Source: Morella rubra (taxonomy: Eukaryota > Streptophyta > Magnoliopsida > Fagales > Myricaceae). From it: a DNA stretch of 64,000 nt. The translations under genes were made by a program, and so were the position numbers. The stretch spans positions 6,979,947-7,043,946 of the forward strand of contig CM025849.1 of NCBI GenBank assembly GCA_003952965.2, written 5' to 3'. The stretch's first letter is position 1. The number at the start of each line of letters is the position of its first letter. This document shows positions 46,779 through 59,087 of the stretch, piece by piece. The notes under the pieces were generated by a model, which saw only the letters and a program-made list of their open reading frames with translations, did not search any database and was not told the origin of the DNA.

Positions 46779-49700
46779 TCACTTCAAGCATGCCAGATTA
46801 AATAAAATCCTCAACAAAAGAACATGGAACCTTGCAACCGCGGAATCCATCCTGGGTAATTCTGGCACTGGCGGATCACCAACAGATGTGATGTCCCCAC
46901 TATGGCTGGAAGAAGTGTCAGCAATTCCATCGGCCCCAATAACCTTTGCCATCTGGGCAGCTGCCAGGTGGGCATAACGTATAGGAGCAACTGCAGTGAA
47001 TTACACAAAATGAGACAGAAGACTAAGATATATGTCTGGAATGTGAGCTTGTCATCCGGAGGTAAACACAAACCTAAATACTTCTGAGTAAGGCCCAGTC
47101 TGTCAAATTTAAAGTACCAAACAGACAAGAACAGCCTATACCATAAACAACAAGAGAAAACTCTACTAAATTGTCTTGCTCTCAAAAGTAGGACTCCACT
47201 CGATTATCTTACAGCTCCAAAATGAGCTAGCATCGTAGTGGGGAACATGGGCGTCATGCAAAACAAGTAACCAAATCCATACAAACATTACCTACTGATA
47301 TGGCTGTAGTGCTCCTCTGGCTCCTGCATAAGATTATCATGGGCATTAAGTTCAAAATTCAACAAAGAAAAACTTGGCTGCCATCATCCATAACTTTCTA
47401 TCTTTGAAAGAAAAGGTGGAATATACATGTATACTTACACATATGATAATGCATGAACTACCTCTTGAAGATCATCTGTTGAAAAGCCAATCTCATCATA
47501 CAGAACATGGTAATGTGTAGGTCGAGTTGTTCCCTATACAAAAAGTCACATAAATATAAGATTTAGACTCAGCAAAATAAGCTACTACAATGTGTTATAT
47601 TAGGTTATCGACAGAATAGAAAGATATTAATGGAAAAATCACTTTGCACCCTCAACCTATAGAGTCAAATATCGAATGAGGGTCTAGAAAATCAAGTGAG
47701 ATACCTTTATTTCTAAAACTATTGTATTTGTGACTACTTTGGACCCTCTGCTAAGATCCACCTGGTTAGATATAATGTTCATTCTAATGTGTAGATCTTA
47801 ACTTCAGGCTGTACATGGAAAATTCTTGTCCTTTAAGGTTCTCAATGCATGACATAGTGCTTAGAAACATTGTTTGACGTTGACCAAATTGATTTTGAGG
47901 GTGTAAAGTGATTTTGTCCATATATCTAGGTACATATTGTTGTGTTTGTACTTGTGGGGTGCGGTTCATCTCCAATTATATGGTTCTTAGAAAGTGCAAA
48001 ATGGCATAGTAAAATAAATGGATTTCTTCCATATGTCGCCATGAAAAATAAAAACCAAAATCGTTTTGCACCCAATGCCAACCAGCTCTAATAAACTAGT
48101 GAAAAAAAAATACTCACAAGCATCCCGTCATGAGCACACAAGTAAAAATCATTATTTCTTGGGTGACATACTTCACTGTCAACGACAGTTCCTGCAAAGA
48201 AAGCAAGGGAAAAGGATTATCAACAAATTATTAGGAGTATCTTCCTCTAAAATTTTCCATAAAAGATTGACTAACCGGCAGGAACATTATCAGAAGCTCC
48301 ATTAGCCTGGAAAAACTTTGTGTGATGATTCTTCTGTGCAACAATTAATTGAACTTTGGAGACCAGTGCTCAATATTGAAGAATTTGCAGGCCTAAAAAA
48401 CAAAGGTTGTTCTAGTTGCAGCTAGCATATTCTCTTTTGGAAGTAAAGCAATGAGGCAGAAGTGGTAGATTAGTCATATAAAAACCTCTATTATCTGACC
48501 CAATTCAGTGTTCAACACTTGATCGAACTGTGATTCACTCACTCCATCCCTAATGCAAGAGGGAGACCAAACAATAAAATCTGATAGCAGAATACAAGTA
48601 ACAGCAAGACAAGTAACATGCACAAACAGCAAAGAGCCTGAAATGATTTCTGTAAAAGGGTAATCTATAGGCATTGAAAGTTAGATATTATATGAATTTC
48701 TCATTCATAGTATCTCATTCAGCCACCTGCTTACTGTGCTAAAAAGACATAAGAAACATCAGGAAGTTGACCTAAATTGGTAGCCAAAAGTATATTCTAT
48801 GTGGTGTCTGTTACATTCCATACACCATTCATGCCAAGCAAGTGTTGAGCATCTTCATAATCTGAGAAAAATTCAGTAAAGCATCAAATCAACTGAGCAT
48901 ATACAAAAGTAGATGTTGTGTTTGCTTGTTTGGAAATTGAATATTAATTTGACTACCAACATTGCTTCTGCATAATATCTTTGCAAGAGATGAACCTAAA
49001 ATCTTATAAAACAATACCCACAGATGAGAATGAAAAATTTACAGGAAAATCGGAGTTGGGAAAATATAGAAAGACATGAGCTAAAAGGTTATGTGGCCAC
49101 ATGATACACAGGACAAGGTGAAAATACATGGGACAATGTTGTTGGGCAAAATTCTTCTACCAACTTCATATTATTCAATTCATATGTAAATTCTCAAAAG
49201 TTATCTTCCTAAAGTTTTCTAGAAGCATGTGTCCACATATATATACAGGCAAACCTACATTTGAATGCTTTCTTTCTGACTGAGCAAGTGTGACAACTTA
49301 CCTGAAAATTATTATCTGCTCAGGCATCAACCCTGAAGTGCAATTGAACTCTACCAACAGCTCCCTATATAGGTAAAGAATACAGAAGATTATGTTAAGT
49401 CAAGCAGCAATAATACATTGCTAAAAAATCTGGCAGTAAAGTGTTGAAGTTGACACAAAGAAAAAACATCTTAGAGTAATCAAGAAGACCTGATTCTCTA
49501 AGGTTTTTAATTGTGTCACATAAAGAGAAACCCACCTAATAATGCCCTGATCCTCTGTATCAGACACGCGCTTGAAGAGAGAAGTAATCATTTCATTTTT
49601 TGATGATTGGGTACGGACTGAAGCACTATAAGAAGAAATCCACGGCCATCTTCTGGAACCAACAACCCTAAAATTTTCAAAATGTATATGTTGCACATGA

Positions 49701-52700
49701 AATATAAAAAATGCTGGCTATTCTGCCAGTGGGAATATTGACACTCTTTAGTCAGGCACAAATTGGTGAAAATTTGGACATGAAAAGCATTTCATTTAAC
49801 AAGAACCTGGCTAAACAATGCTTTACAAGGAGGAAAGTCAGTTACCGCAGCCACTGATGGTATATCTGAACGGCCAGAAGAACCATGTGAAACATCCATT
49901 CCCAAGATCAGTGTGGGAACCCAAGAAACCAAAGGTATGGCATGCGAACGCTCGACTTCCAACACTGAATTTAATCCACCAAGCTGTTGGGATGCAAGAA
50001 AGTGAAAAAAAAAAAAATCATGGTATGAATACTTCTAACCAACAGACAAACAATAAAAGGAAAATTGAACTAAGTTGTCGTCCCTACTTTACCTTGGCAT
50101 TAATTTTCAGGAGCACATTTGTGAGGTACTGATCATTCACTCTTGTTGGCACCATACATTGCGTAGCAACTCCAAGCTCAACAAGAATTTTCTTTTTCCA
50201 TGGACCTTCAATTGTAGAAGTCTTCAATTGTAGAATTCTAGCTAACAAGATAAGGAAAATAGCAAACAAGTGGCCTAACCATAAATCTCAGAGTTCTTTT
50301 CTGGAAGAATACACAAGAGAAACTGGAGTTTCTGAAGCTCCATCAGCAAACTTTCTAACATTTTCTGCACTCTAACATGAGCTGGTTCTTGTATAAGCAG
50401 AGGACTCTCTTCAAATACTCCCATTGGAGGATTAAAGAGCTACCAAAAAAACAGATAAGTCAACAATAGATAAATCTATTAAAAAGGTGGAGTAGATATG
50501 ATAACTAACTCACAGCATACTTACGATTCCTTTCACTTTTGCACAATTTATGAGGTTTTGGACCAAGATATGCATATTACAGGGTGCTGAGAAGTTCACA
50601 GCAGCCCAATAATCAATCTGCATTGGTGCTGCTACTTTCTGTGGAACAATTTAGAAGACTTACCTAATAATGTAGCTAATCAAAAAAAGGAAATGCAGAA
50701 GTAAAGCATCACCATATCGTTGAAATTCCACCGCCCATTCTTAGGGAAGATGCGTTGTCCATCACCTGCTGATAGCTTCACAACATATCAGTAAAAGGAG
50801 CAGAATCAATGACAGCCTGATTCAGATATATGAAGAAGGCCACATCCATGGCAAAAAAAAAAAAAAAGTTGGTTACCACTGGGACTGATAAAGCACGGCC
50901 TTCAACCAGGGTAAATTCTCTATTGATTGAAATTCCACATGACTGAAGCATTTGGTTGGCATCATATTTGCAGTTTCTCAATGCCTGCAGGAAAGTTCAA
51001 GTCAAATTCGGAACTTCGTCAAATTTAATAAAAAAGACCAAATGCTTAGAGGGCAGAACATACTTCACTCACAACTTTCATCTGTTCTTGGGGCTTTTGC
51101 GTTGATTTCTCCACCAGTAAAGCCCTTTGAAGATTGGATAATGCCTTGGTATAGCGTTGCAATGAAATCAAATAGCAAAGCTACACAGGAAGAGAAATTA
51201 AAAATTCTGATTCCTTACCTGATTTGACTTTGATTCTTATGGACTGGTTATTTAATTTCGTTCATACATCTATTTTCTACAAATTCTGATTTTGAACAAA
51301 GAATAAAAACTTCAGATATCCCAAAATATCTGTCACCTCAATAGGAAAGTACGAAGGGCGCTTTGGTTTCCCAACATTGATGCATGGAAAATCCGCTGAA
51401 TGGTACAACTGTATATGCTTATGATTAACAAAATAATCATAAACTGTTGTTTCAATAGAGTGGGCTTTGCTGCTCCCAGTTTTTTGTTTCAACAAAAACC
51501 TACAACATAGATATAAACAATTTTAATAACTACAGCATAATCATAAAAGCTTTAGAACATGTACGGACAGAGAAGAAAGAAATCAAATATTCTACTTACA
51601 AAACGAAAAAAAGAAAAAGAAGAATCCACAGAAAGAACTAACGTCTGCTGTTTGCAGGATTTATCACTCAATCCAGTGATTTTGAACTCAGTTTTATTAG
51701 CTCTAATCCTCAAATTCTTCAGAGTCTTCTGAGCCTGGAAGCAAAAAAAAAAAAAAGACAAGCTCGGCCTCATCTAACCATATACGTCAAACTGTTTAAA
51801 ATTAGAGTAAATGTAAGTTACCTTGATCCAATCAATTTGACGAGGATAATTAACTCTTTGGTTCCTGATGAGAAAGTCAAGTACTGGCCCAGGTTCTACA
51901 ATCACTGTAGTGGATACATCTGCACACGGGACAAAGAGAACACTTGGTCTACTCTGAGATCAGACGAGAATTTAAAAAGCATATCTGTGCAGAAACTTAC
52001 CCATATTCAGGGATAGACCTCCTTGTGTGGTTCTGAAACCTGAATGGAAACCTCGGCAAGCAAGAAGACCATCTCCCAAGTGTGCGAAGTCGCTTTGAAT
52101 TGGATGGAAGAAAGATTGCCGGACAAGGAGACAGTTCCTGGCATAATCAAAGTTAGACCAAAAAAGGTAATAAAAGGTTCAGATTTTAAAATCACCAATA
52201 AAGTTTAACATACTGCTTCGCTGCATTTTGTTTTAGTATGATGTCCAGAACTCTCAGGGGTTCTTGAGATTGCTCTGACTCACTGCCAGACAATGCATCT
52301 GCAATTGCTTGTATTCGGATTATAGAAGCAAAACTTATCTTCACCTTAAAAGTCTTGGATAGATATTGACCGCTTAATCTCTTCTGATCACTCTCATTCA
52401 GGCTGCCTCTACCAACGTTCCTGATATGCATTCACAAAACTCACCAACCCAATATCCGAGCAAACGTGAAAGATGATAATTACTTCAAACAAGAACTATA
52501 TGCAATATATGTTTACCTGTTTGACGAAAGGTCATCCAGCACCACAGTGAATTCAAGTTTGTTGGCTTTGAGAGAACCATAGGTAAACAAGCTCTTATCT
52601 CCATCATAAGCAAAGTTCTTACCTTTTAACTCATCGTAAGTCTCCTCAACTTCTTCTAGAACTCTTCTTCCAAAACCTTTCATATCAACAGGGCGTCCAT

Positions 52701-53036
52701 CTTCATAAAACAGAGCAACCTATGCCAACGAAACCAAAATCTCAGCTGGATGTAAACCTTAGAATGGCTATCTGAAAAGAAGGTGGAGACAAAGAAAATT
52801 ACGCTATAATGGCAGAAGCAATCTGCCCTATGCATGTCAACTTTGAAATGGTTGGTTAGAAGCTGTATTTTGCTCCCTCTAACTCCACAATTACGCCTGG
52901 CCATGGGGACCCTTTTTGGAGTCGATGTTTTCTTACATAGATCAGTCCCCTTACATGATTCTTCTTTGATGGGAATGACATTGGAAGGGACAAACGGGGG
53001 GGTTGGTGACGGTGGTTCTGATTTATGAGACATCAT
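46779..53036 (-). CDS. Argonaute, AGO4 clade (copy C), full length but with three apparent frame breaks
   Basis: Argonaute proteins bind small RNAs; the AGO4 clade directs RNA-dependent DNA methylation. Minus-strand coding exons: 53036-52803, 52719-52517, 52420-52214, 52137-52001, 51919-51822, 51734-51643, 51499-51337, 51180-51064, 50984-50877, 50775-50713, 50638-50525, 50439-50280, 50205-50093, 49983-49846, 49666-49536, 49364-49302, 48549-48486, 48392-48276, 48191-48118, 47533-47439, 47323-47292 and 46990-46779. Counting here starts with the ATG exon as exon 2, after a leader exon, so the last is exon 23. N domain (VPMARRNCGVRG, LLTNHFKVD), PAZ (VNHKHIQLYHSADFPCINVG), MID (GPWKKKILVELG) and PIWI (GMDVSHG, RDGVSESQF, YAHLAAAQ) are present, so the DDH residues survive. 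Breaks: an extra G at the acceptor near 49667, a missing base near 48345, and an extra base near 46822 just before the ancestral MFFC-stop at 46811. The first truncates PIWI after about residue 650. Either a young pseudogene or assembly errors. Confidence 0.85.
47630..47921. mobile_element. MITE in an AGO intron, arms AAATCACTTTGCACCCTCAA
   Basis: The left arm ATGGAAAAATCACTTTGCAC (from 47630) and the inverted right arm ATGGACAAAATCACTTTAC (to 47921) match over about 27 bp and end in CCCTCAA. A further internal symmetric pair (GATCCACCTGG / TGTAGATC) is weaker. The interior has no coding capacity. It lies in the intron between AGO exons 20 and 21. Confidence 0.75.
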
Positions 53037-55600
53037 TTCCTAAATTCTGTTCAGCCAAAAATTTAATGGATCAACTTAGAACAATTACATTCATCAACTT
53101 AGAACAATTATACAAGATGCCAATTGCTACAACGGAAATATTTTTCGCCACTGAACAGGTAAAACTAAGCCTACATGACATAGTTTCCTATCTTGTTTTA
53201 GACTTCAACCTTAAGTAGATAATCAATCCTTACTGCTAAAATTGAATAACAAAGGTCGATTAATGTAACCCGACAAATATTCCCCAACGACTTAATGCAC
53301 TATTAACTTTTCTCTGCAAGGATAACTGGATTGTGTTCAAGAAGTAAACACCAATCTCAGTTGAACAAATTACTACATCTAAACATTGAACCTTTTGACA
53401 GAGGAATTAAAAAAAAAACAAAGACAACAATCTGCCTTTTGCTTCACTTTCAGCACCAGTCATATCAACTAAACACATGATCACAATGCACATGGAAACA
53501 TTGGAAATCTAAGACATGGAACAAAAGAGAGACAAAAAATGAGGATCATTCTCAATTCAATTAACAATAATCTCCATAGCTGTATTTCTTCTCTAGAGAA
53601 CAACAATGATTAATGAAGTCCACAGAGATAAAAAAAAAAAAAAAAAAACCTAGCAATCTTACTTGAGAAAATACAACTATGATGGTATATATTCGAACTG
53701 TGAAGAGCACAAAACCAGATTTAAAAGAGTAATTGTACAAGGAAATGGAAAAATGTAAAATAAAAGATATTTTGATGGACAGGCATTTTCTGGACAAATG
53801 CTAGGGGGAAGAAAAATCTCAGAAACATCCCCATTTTGACTACATAATACCACCTTATTTTATATTTTAGTTTCATGGATTAATTGACGTAGCCATGTAG
53901 TATATTTTGATGAAAAAATAGCACGCACTGTCCATTATATTATATTTTACTTTACTCAATCAAGAGGCACCTTGATTCTAAGATGATTGCTGAAAGAAGT
54001 ACAGCATTGAAGAATCAATTGTTCTTGAAACTTAAGTTAATAGAAAGGCTAAATTTCATCATTACTTTATATCTAAAACTTATTCTTATGCATGGGTGAT
54101 TGCATTGTCCCAAGAGCTCAATCTAATGGTAAAAAGGTACATATGATAATTTAGTTTGCATATTAACACTCCCTCAGTTGGTGGGCATAAAAGGAGCATA
54201 AAATCTTAAGTTCTTTAAGCGTTTGCTTTTGTGTGAACCAAGGTAACACTCTCCTCATATGTGGGCAGAAATCCCAATTAACAAGTGGGTATAAAAGCTT
54301 ATCGAGTTTTAGCTTACAGTTATTTGTAAGTCTATACTCACTTCTTTCATACCATATAACTCTCCAATTACAGTAAAAACTTGAGCCAATAGGAAGTTGA
54401 TTGAATAGTTTAATTTACATGTTGGCATAAACTACAAACACATAACAGGCAACTTCTCCAATCACTATCCTTTATTATCCTTGAAACTGTTTTACAACAG
54501 AAAATATTAAGCAAGATTAATAAATTAATATACATTTTGAAATGAGATATAGACCCTTCTATATAAGTTTCCCAAACATTATCCCCAATCCTTGAATTGT
54601 TTTGCAACAGAAAACATTACGGACTGAGAAGTGAGACTGAGACAAAGCAGAAACAACCCGAAGTAATCATAAGTTAAATTTCATTACAAGAATCGGCTAC
54701 AAGATAATATAGGTCAAGAATTGCTTCTTCACATTTGGGAAAAAAAAAAAACAGAGCTTTTAAAGAATAAACACCCTCTGATCTTCACCTAATAAAAATC
54801 ACATCTTTAAAGTATGATTTCATGGATGTCAGGATCTAAAACAGGGACTCAAAACATAAAGATAGAAATAGACACTTCTTTTGTCTCACAGAACTTTCCG
54901 GCGAAAGTCTCCTCATAAATCATAATCCTGTCCGTATTTAAAAGTGAACCTCTTTCCTCTGTCATTAGGCGAGCACCGGATCCACAAACAGATATTATGA
55001 CGATTCATTGTCGGAAATGAACTAGAACGCTACTATTTATTCATACACAAAACAGTGCCAACAAGATTCAGGGAGATATTATAGCAACATCATGCAAACA
55101 AGAAATGATGCTTGCAGCGCAATGCAGAACAGAGTAAAAAGTTCGAGAAGGAAAAAAGAAACTCTGAGGGAAAATAGAAAAGGACGAAGTCAGTAGTGGT
55201 AGTATCCAAGAAAGAAAAGAGTCTCAATATCGAAGGCCAAGCATTGTAGAGAAAAGAGCAACAAAAACACACGCATGCACTGTGCATTGTACAATACAAG
55301 AAAACAAAAACTCGGGCTATCATTAGAAAAAAAAAACGCAATGAAACACCAGAGAGAAGATAACCCATAGTACCATTCTTTGTATGAGGACTAAACTGTG
55401 GTCCTTTAGGGAGGCAAAAAAGAGAGTTCTGAGAATATACGGAAAGAGTGAAGTTTGAAAGCCGATGAAGAACGAAATGCGTAACTTAAAGAAATCGATG
55501 GGTTTCTTTGAAACGGATTTCTGATTGCAGTGTTCACGAGAGAGAGAGAAGCCTAACGAGCATGGCACCAGCGAAGCATCTGAGTTGCGAGGTGTTTTGC
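53037..55600 (-). other. 5' leader and leader intron of AGO copy C
   Basis: Just upstream of the ATG an acceptor-like CTGAACAG occurs (about 53050-53057), and the same ATG-proximal sequence is repeated at AGO copy B. The segment at 55080-55470 is duplicated at 45660-45960, so a conserved leader exon probably lies there with an intron of about 2 kb between. Two short A-run-rich stretches and a run of AT-rich repeats are present. No other gene is seen. Confidence 0.55.
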
Positions 55601-57364
55601 AGGGATTGAAAATGTGTTGTCAACTTGGTAATAATTCGGTAGACGTAGAAACTCTCAGATAATTGTTAACTGAATCAAGAAGAGGAGACGTGGAGTTTGG
55701 TAATTGGAGGATTATTGTAACAGAGTCTTTTACTTAAAAACTTTCATTATGTTGTGACCCACGCTTTTACAGAGGATTATTATTATTTTTTTTTTGGTGA
55801 ATTGGTTAGTTCTGTTCCTTTTATTGCATTACACGTATCGAGTACAAGGTTAAAATTTTATATCAATTTCAACAGAAAATAAATTTTTGACGCGTAAATG
55901 ATAATTTAATTCTCATAATTTTTTTTACTAATTATTTTATAAAAGTAAAATCCTAATTTTGAAAGAAAAACGTTAATAGAGAATGTAAAATGTTTAAAAT
56001 CAATAGGTACAATGTAATAAAAATAATAATTTTGAATTAAAAGTATCAAAGCCTTTAATTAGAGGATATAAAATGTATTTATCTATAAATAGCTAGCTTG
56101 GTCTACCTTGTGAATTATATTTGTCTCTTGAGACAGTTCCTTGTGATTGTTGAATTATATTTTATGTGCGCATTACAATCAGAGAAAAGAGATGGGTTGG
56201 ATAAGGTTGGAAGGATCAAAATACTCTGTAATTTTCTGTCTGAATTACATGGTAGAATTCGGAGAGATAGACACAATAGGAGGATTCTACACCATTTTAT
56301 ATTGCTCGTATATGCCAATATAAAGTTTCGGGTAGCATGAGCTCTACAATGGGATCCACATGTTTTGTCTATCTTTTTTTAAATTCTACTGTGCAATTAG
56401 GGTAAGAAATGGGAAGAGTTGCTATTTTGGCTGATTGGCCCTGCGAGAAAAGGTGCCCTAAAGTTGGCTTCTATGACTATTCCTCCATATGATACATCAG
56501 GCTTACAGTTAAGGGTGGGCAAAAATTTCGGCAAAATCGGAATTTATGGGTTATGATTTCGGTACCGTAATTTTGGTGCCGATTCCGACACATACTGGAA
56601 TAAAATCGTAATGTATTTTTTGCATTTTTGGGAATTGGAACTGGAACCAAAATCAGAAATTTCGGCAAAATGAGCGGAATTTCCAATTCCCATTTTTTAT
56701 TATTTTTTAATAAAAAATGGTTCAAAACTTTGTAATTTTACTTTAAATTTTGGGTGAAATTTATTTTATTTTAAATATTTTAAAATAGGTAATTTTAAAA
56801 TAGGGCTCAAAACCTTTTTTATGCCCATAATTTTAGAATGTTGTAATTTATTTTGGATGAAGGTTTATAGATTTTGGATGAATATTTATTTTATATTTTA
56901 TTTATTGTTAATTTATGATGGATAACAAAACAATTTGTACAAAATTCCGGCCAAAATGCTTTAGGGCCCAAAAAAAATCTAGCTAAAAATGCCAACATAA
57001 TGAAACCGAAATTTTTGGTTCTATTCTAGTAAATATCGGAACCACGTATTTGATTCTAGTGAGTACCAGAACCAAAATCAGAATAGGCCATTTTGATTCC
57101 ACCCGTTCTAATTCCCCTCCTTACTTGATGATTAGTAAGAGCCTTGAAAGTATATATCTTGTTGTGCATCTAATGATTTCCAAGAGAGAAAGCACAAGAA
57201 ACATTAATTTATATATCTTAGTTGTTGAAATACTCCATTAATCTGCAATAAAAAGGATACATAGACAGTGGGTTCGTTCATATTTCCTTCTTAATTTCCT
57301 CTCGACAGTCATGAGCTCCCAGAGGAATGCTCAGTAACTAATGAGACTCCATATTTATCAATTA
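55601..57364. other. Spacer: AGO promoter region and start of the EG45 duplication unit
   Basis: To about 56090 this is AT-rich AGO upstream sequence. From about 56095 it aligns with 62546 onward, in three blocks (56095-56230, 56400-56505 and 57135-57365). An insertion of about 620 bp (56510-57130) interrupts the alignment here but not in the other copy. Confidence 0.65.
56510..57130. mobile_element. Insertion specific to EG45 duplicate 1, possibly hAT-like
   Basis: This segment is absent from the matching position in duplicate 2 (between 62755 and 62790), so it is an insertion or the other copy has lost it. It starts GGGTGGGCAAAAATTTCGG, typical of hAT-related ends in plants. Near the right side GGAGGGGAATTAGAACGGG appears when read inverted, a poor inverted match. 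It contains repeated GGAACC/GGTACC-like motifs. No coding frame, and no certain target duplication. Confidence 0.5.
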
Positions 57365-58438
57365 CTAGGGTACTACTTCCTCATAGTGGATCTTAATTTT
57401 TCCTGCACTTAGACTGGCAATCAAAGCGAAAGCATCTCGGGAAAGATTGATGGTTGAACTGCACTTTGGGCATTAATGATAATAGGGCCCGGGGTAATAC
57501 TACATTTGGTGCGAGGCTTGTGCCTCCAATGCATTGGACTGAAATCAATGTCCCACATACCGACCCATTCTTCAATATGGCTTCGCTTGCTGCAGCTACC
57601 AGACATCATCGTCGAAATACCCAAAACATGCAGAGGCTGCCAAGAGACATTGACCGTTATTATTAATTTTTTTTTTTTCTAGGCAATTGTACTTCATTTA
57701 TTAAATCCAAGAAAAAGATCAGCAAGTACATACAAAATCACGTCTAGAGGGTCAGTCAAAAAACTAAACGGACCAAAGGTCTAAAGATCCGGTAGCTTCA
57801 ACAAGCATCGGGATCATAAACAGCCACAAGGTTAGTAAGGAAACCACGAACAAGCAAAGAGGGTCGGGATAGAATCTGACCTCAAGGGTCGGGATCACAA
57901 CACGAACAGAAAAAGACCACAAGAGTCGGGACAACACAAACAAAAAAGACTATAAGGGTTTGGACAGACCGTTGCTCAAATAAAGGTTTGTTACTTCTTA
58001 ATGGGTCATACATATTGCAATGTAAGTTATTCTTTAAATAACGAAAATGAAAGAAACAATCCGAGTAGATTAAAAAAAATAGACAAATAAAAACGAAAAC
58101 CTTTATTTTAATCTTCCTAACATTATCCTTTGAAAAACCACTTTCATCAAACAAAACGTGGGTTTATGTTAACTTTCTCGTGATGCTCTTGAATTGGTAA
58201 AAAAAAAAAAAAGTGACATAATTCTCGCTGAACTGATAATATTGTTAAAGTCATGGGACACTTACCTGGATGAGAATAATTAATGTATATGCACAAAGTA
58301 ACAAAGAGATATAATCTTACGGACATAGAGTGGATCATAGTAGGTTGCTGTATGTTCCTCCCCATATACTATAACCGAGTGAAGGCAGACGACTGCTCCC
58401 ACGGCCACCATTAGAATCCACATGATATCAACTTGCAT
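57365..58438 (-). pseudogene. EG45-like / plant natriuretic peptide-like gene, copy 1, broken
   Basis: The family comprises small secreted proteins with an expansin-like double-psi barrel. Exon 1 (58438-58321) is intact and encodes a signal peptide MQVDIMWILMVAVGAVVCLH then EEHTATYYDPLYV, with a good donor C|GTAAGA. Exon 2 (from 57636, acceptor TTGGCAG) begins SACFGYFDDD, then loses frame: an indel after the Asp codons brings an early TAG before the AAASEAI equivalent. The segment encoding the central Cys-rich TPNPCSND...VDHCPKC part is replaced or deleted. The ancestral 3' part (INLSRDAFALIASLSAGKIKI) can still be read in another frame. The intron holds a LINE-like insertion. Confidence 0.85.
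57659..57966 (-). mobile_element. 5'-truncated LINE-like retroposon (EG45 copy 1 intron)
   Basis: Read on the minus strand, the segment ends in a 3' tail TTTAATAAATGAAG...CTAG followed by a poly-A run (poly-T at about 57667-57679 on the plus strand). GACCGTT occurs at 57652-57658 and 57967-57973 as a 7-bp target-site duplication. No reverse transcriptase frame remains. The same insertion sits at the same intron position of copy 2, so it predates the duplication. Confidence 0.75.
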
Positions 58439-58565
58439 GATGCCTTCTCATGGTACAATGTTGAAGCTTCCTTTCCTTTTTATATCTGAAAATCCCCCCC
58501 CACAAAAAAAAAAAAAATCCGAAATGGCTTCCTATCATGACTTGAAAGAACATCAACCGAATTCA

Positions 58566-58588
58566 TATATATATATATATATATATAG
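58566..58588. repeat. (AT)n microsatellite
   Basis: An uninterrupted AT run upstream (minus-strand sense) of EG45 copy 1, about 130 bp before its start codon. Confidence 0.9.
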
Positions 58589-59087
58589 ATACGGTGACAT
58601 TTTGTTTGGATGAACAATTTACCTTTACGGCAAGATGATTTTTAGAGAAGGGAATCTGAAAAGGTAGAGAGAAGTGAAAGGTAAGGACTGAACATTTTTA
58701 GACAATTGAAAGATAGGAGTTTCATATATTCCTCTTGTGAGTCAAGTTATATCCACTTGAAAAAAAAAAATACATTTTGCACTCTCGACACTTTGCATCA
58801 CAGTCTATGATTTTGATCATTTTACACATACTAACTATTGATTTCATTAGTATTTGTAGAATCGTCCTATTTGTACCAAATATCTAAAGTTGATTATATG
58901 TTACTGGGTATGATTTCCTTGTAGTTGCTGCCTTATAATTTCGATTTTACCTATATAGCAGGTCTGTTCACGCTATACCCTTTGCTACCTTAGACGTTGA
59001 AGAGCTATTAGGTTCCCAACTTGCTGAAGGTCATAGCTTTGGTAGGTCTTGAAACTTTCCTTGCCATGGAAGGATGCTTGACCATTG

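Noticed and set aside
46811..47185. 124-codon minus-strand frame ending MFFC as an independent gene
   Set aside because: It runs from intron into the last AGO exon in a shifted frame. Its MFFC end is the ancestral AGO terminus seen because of the extra base, not a separate protein.
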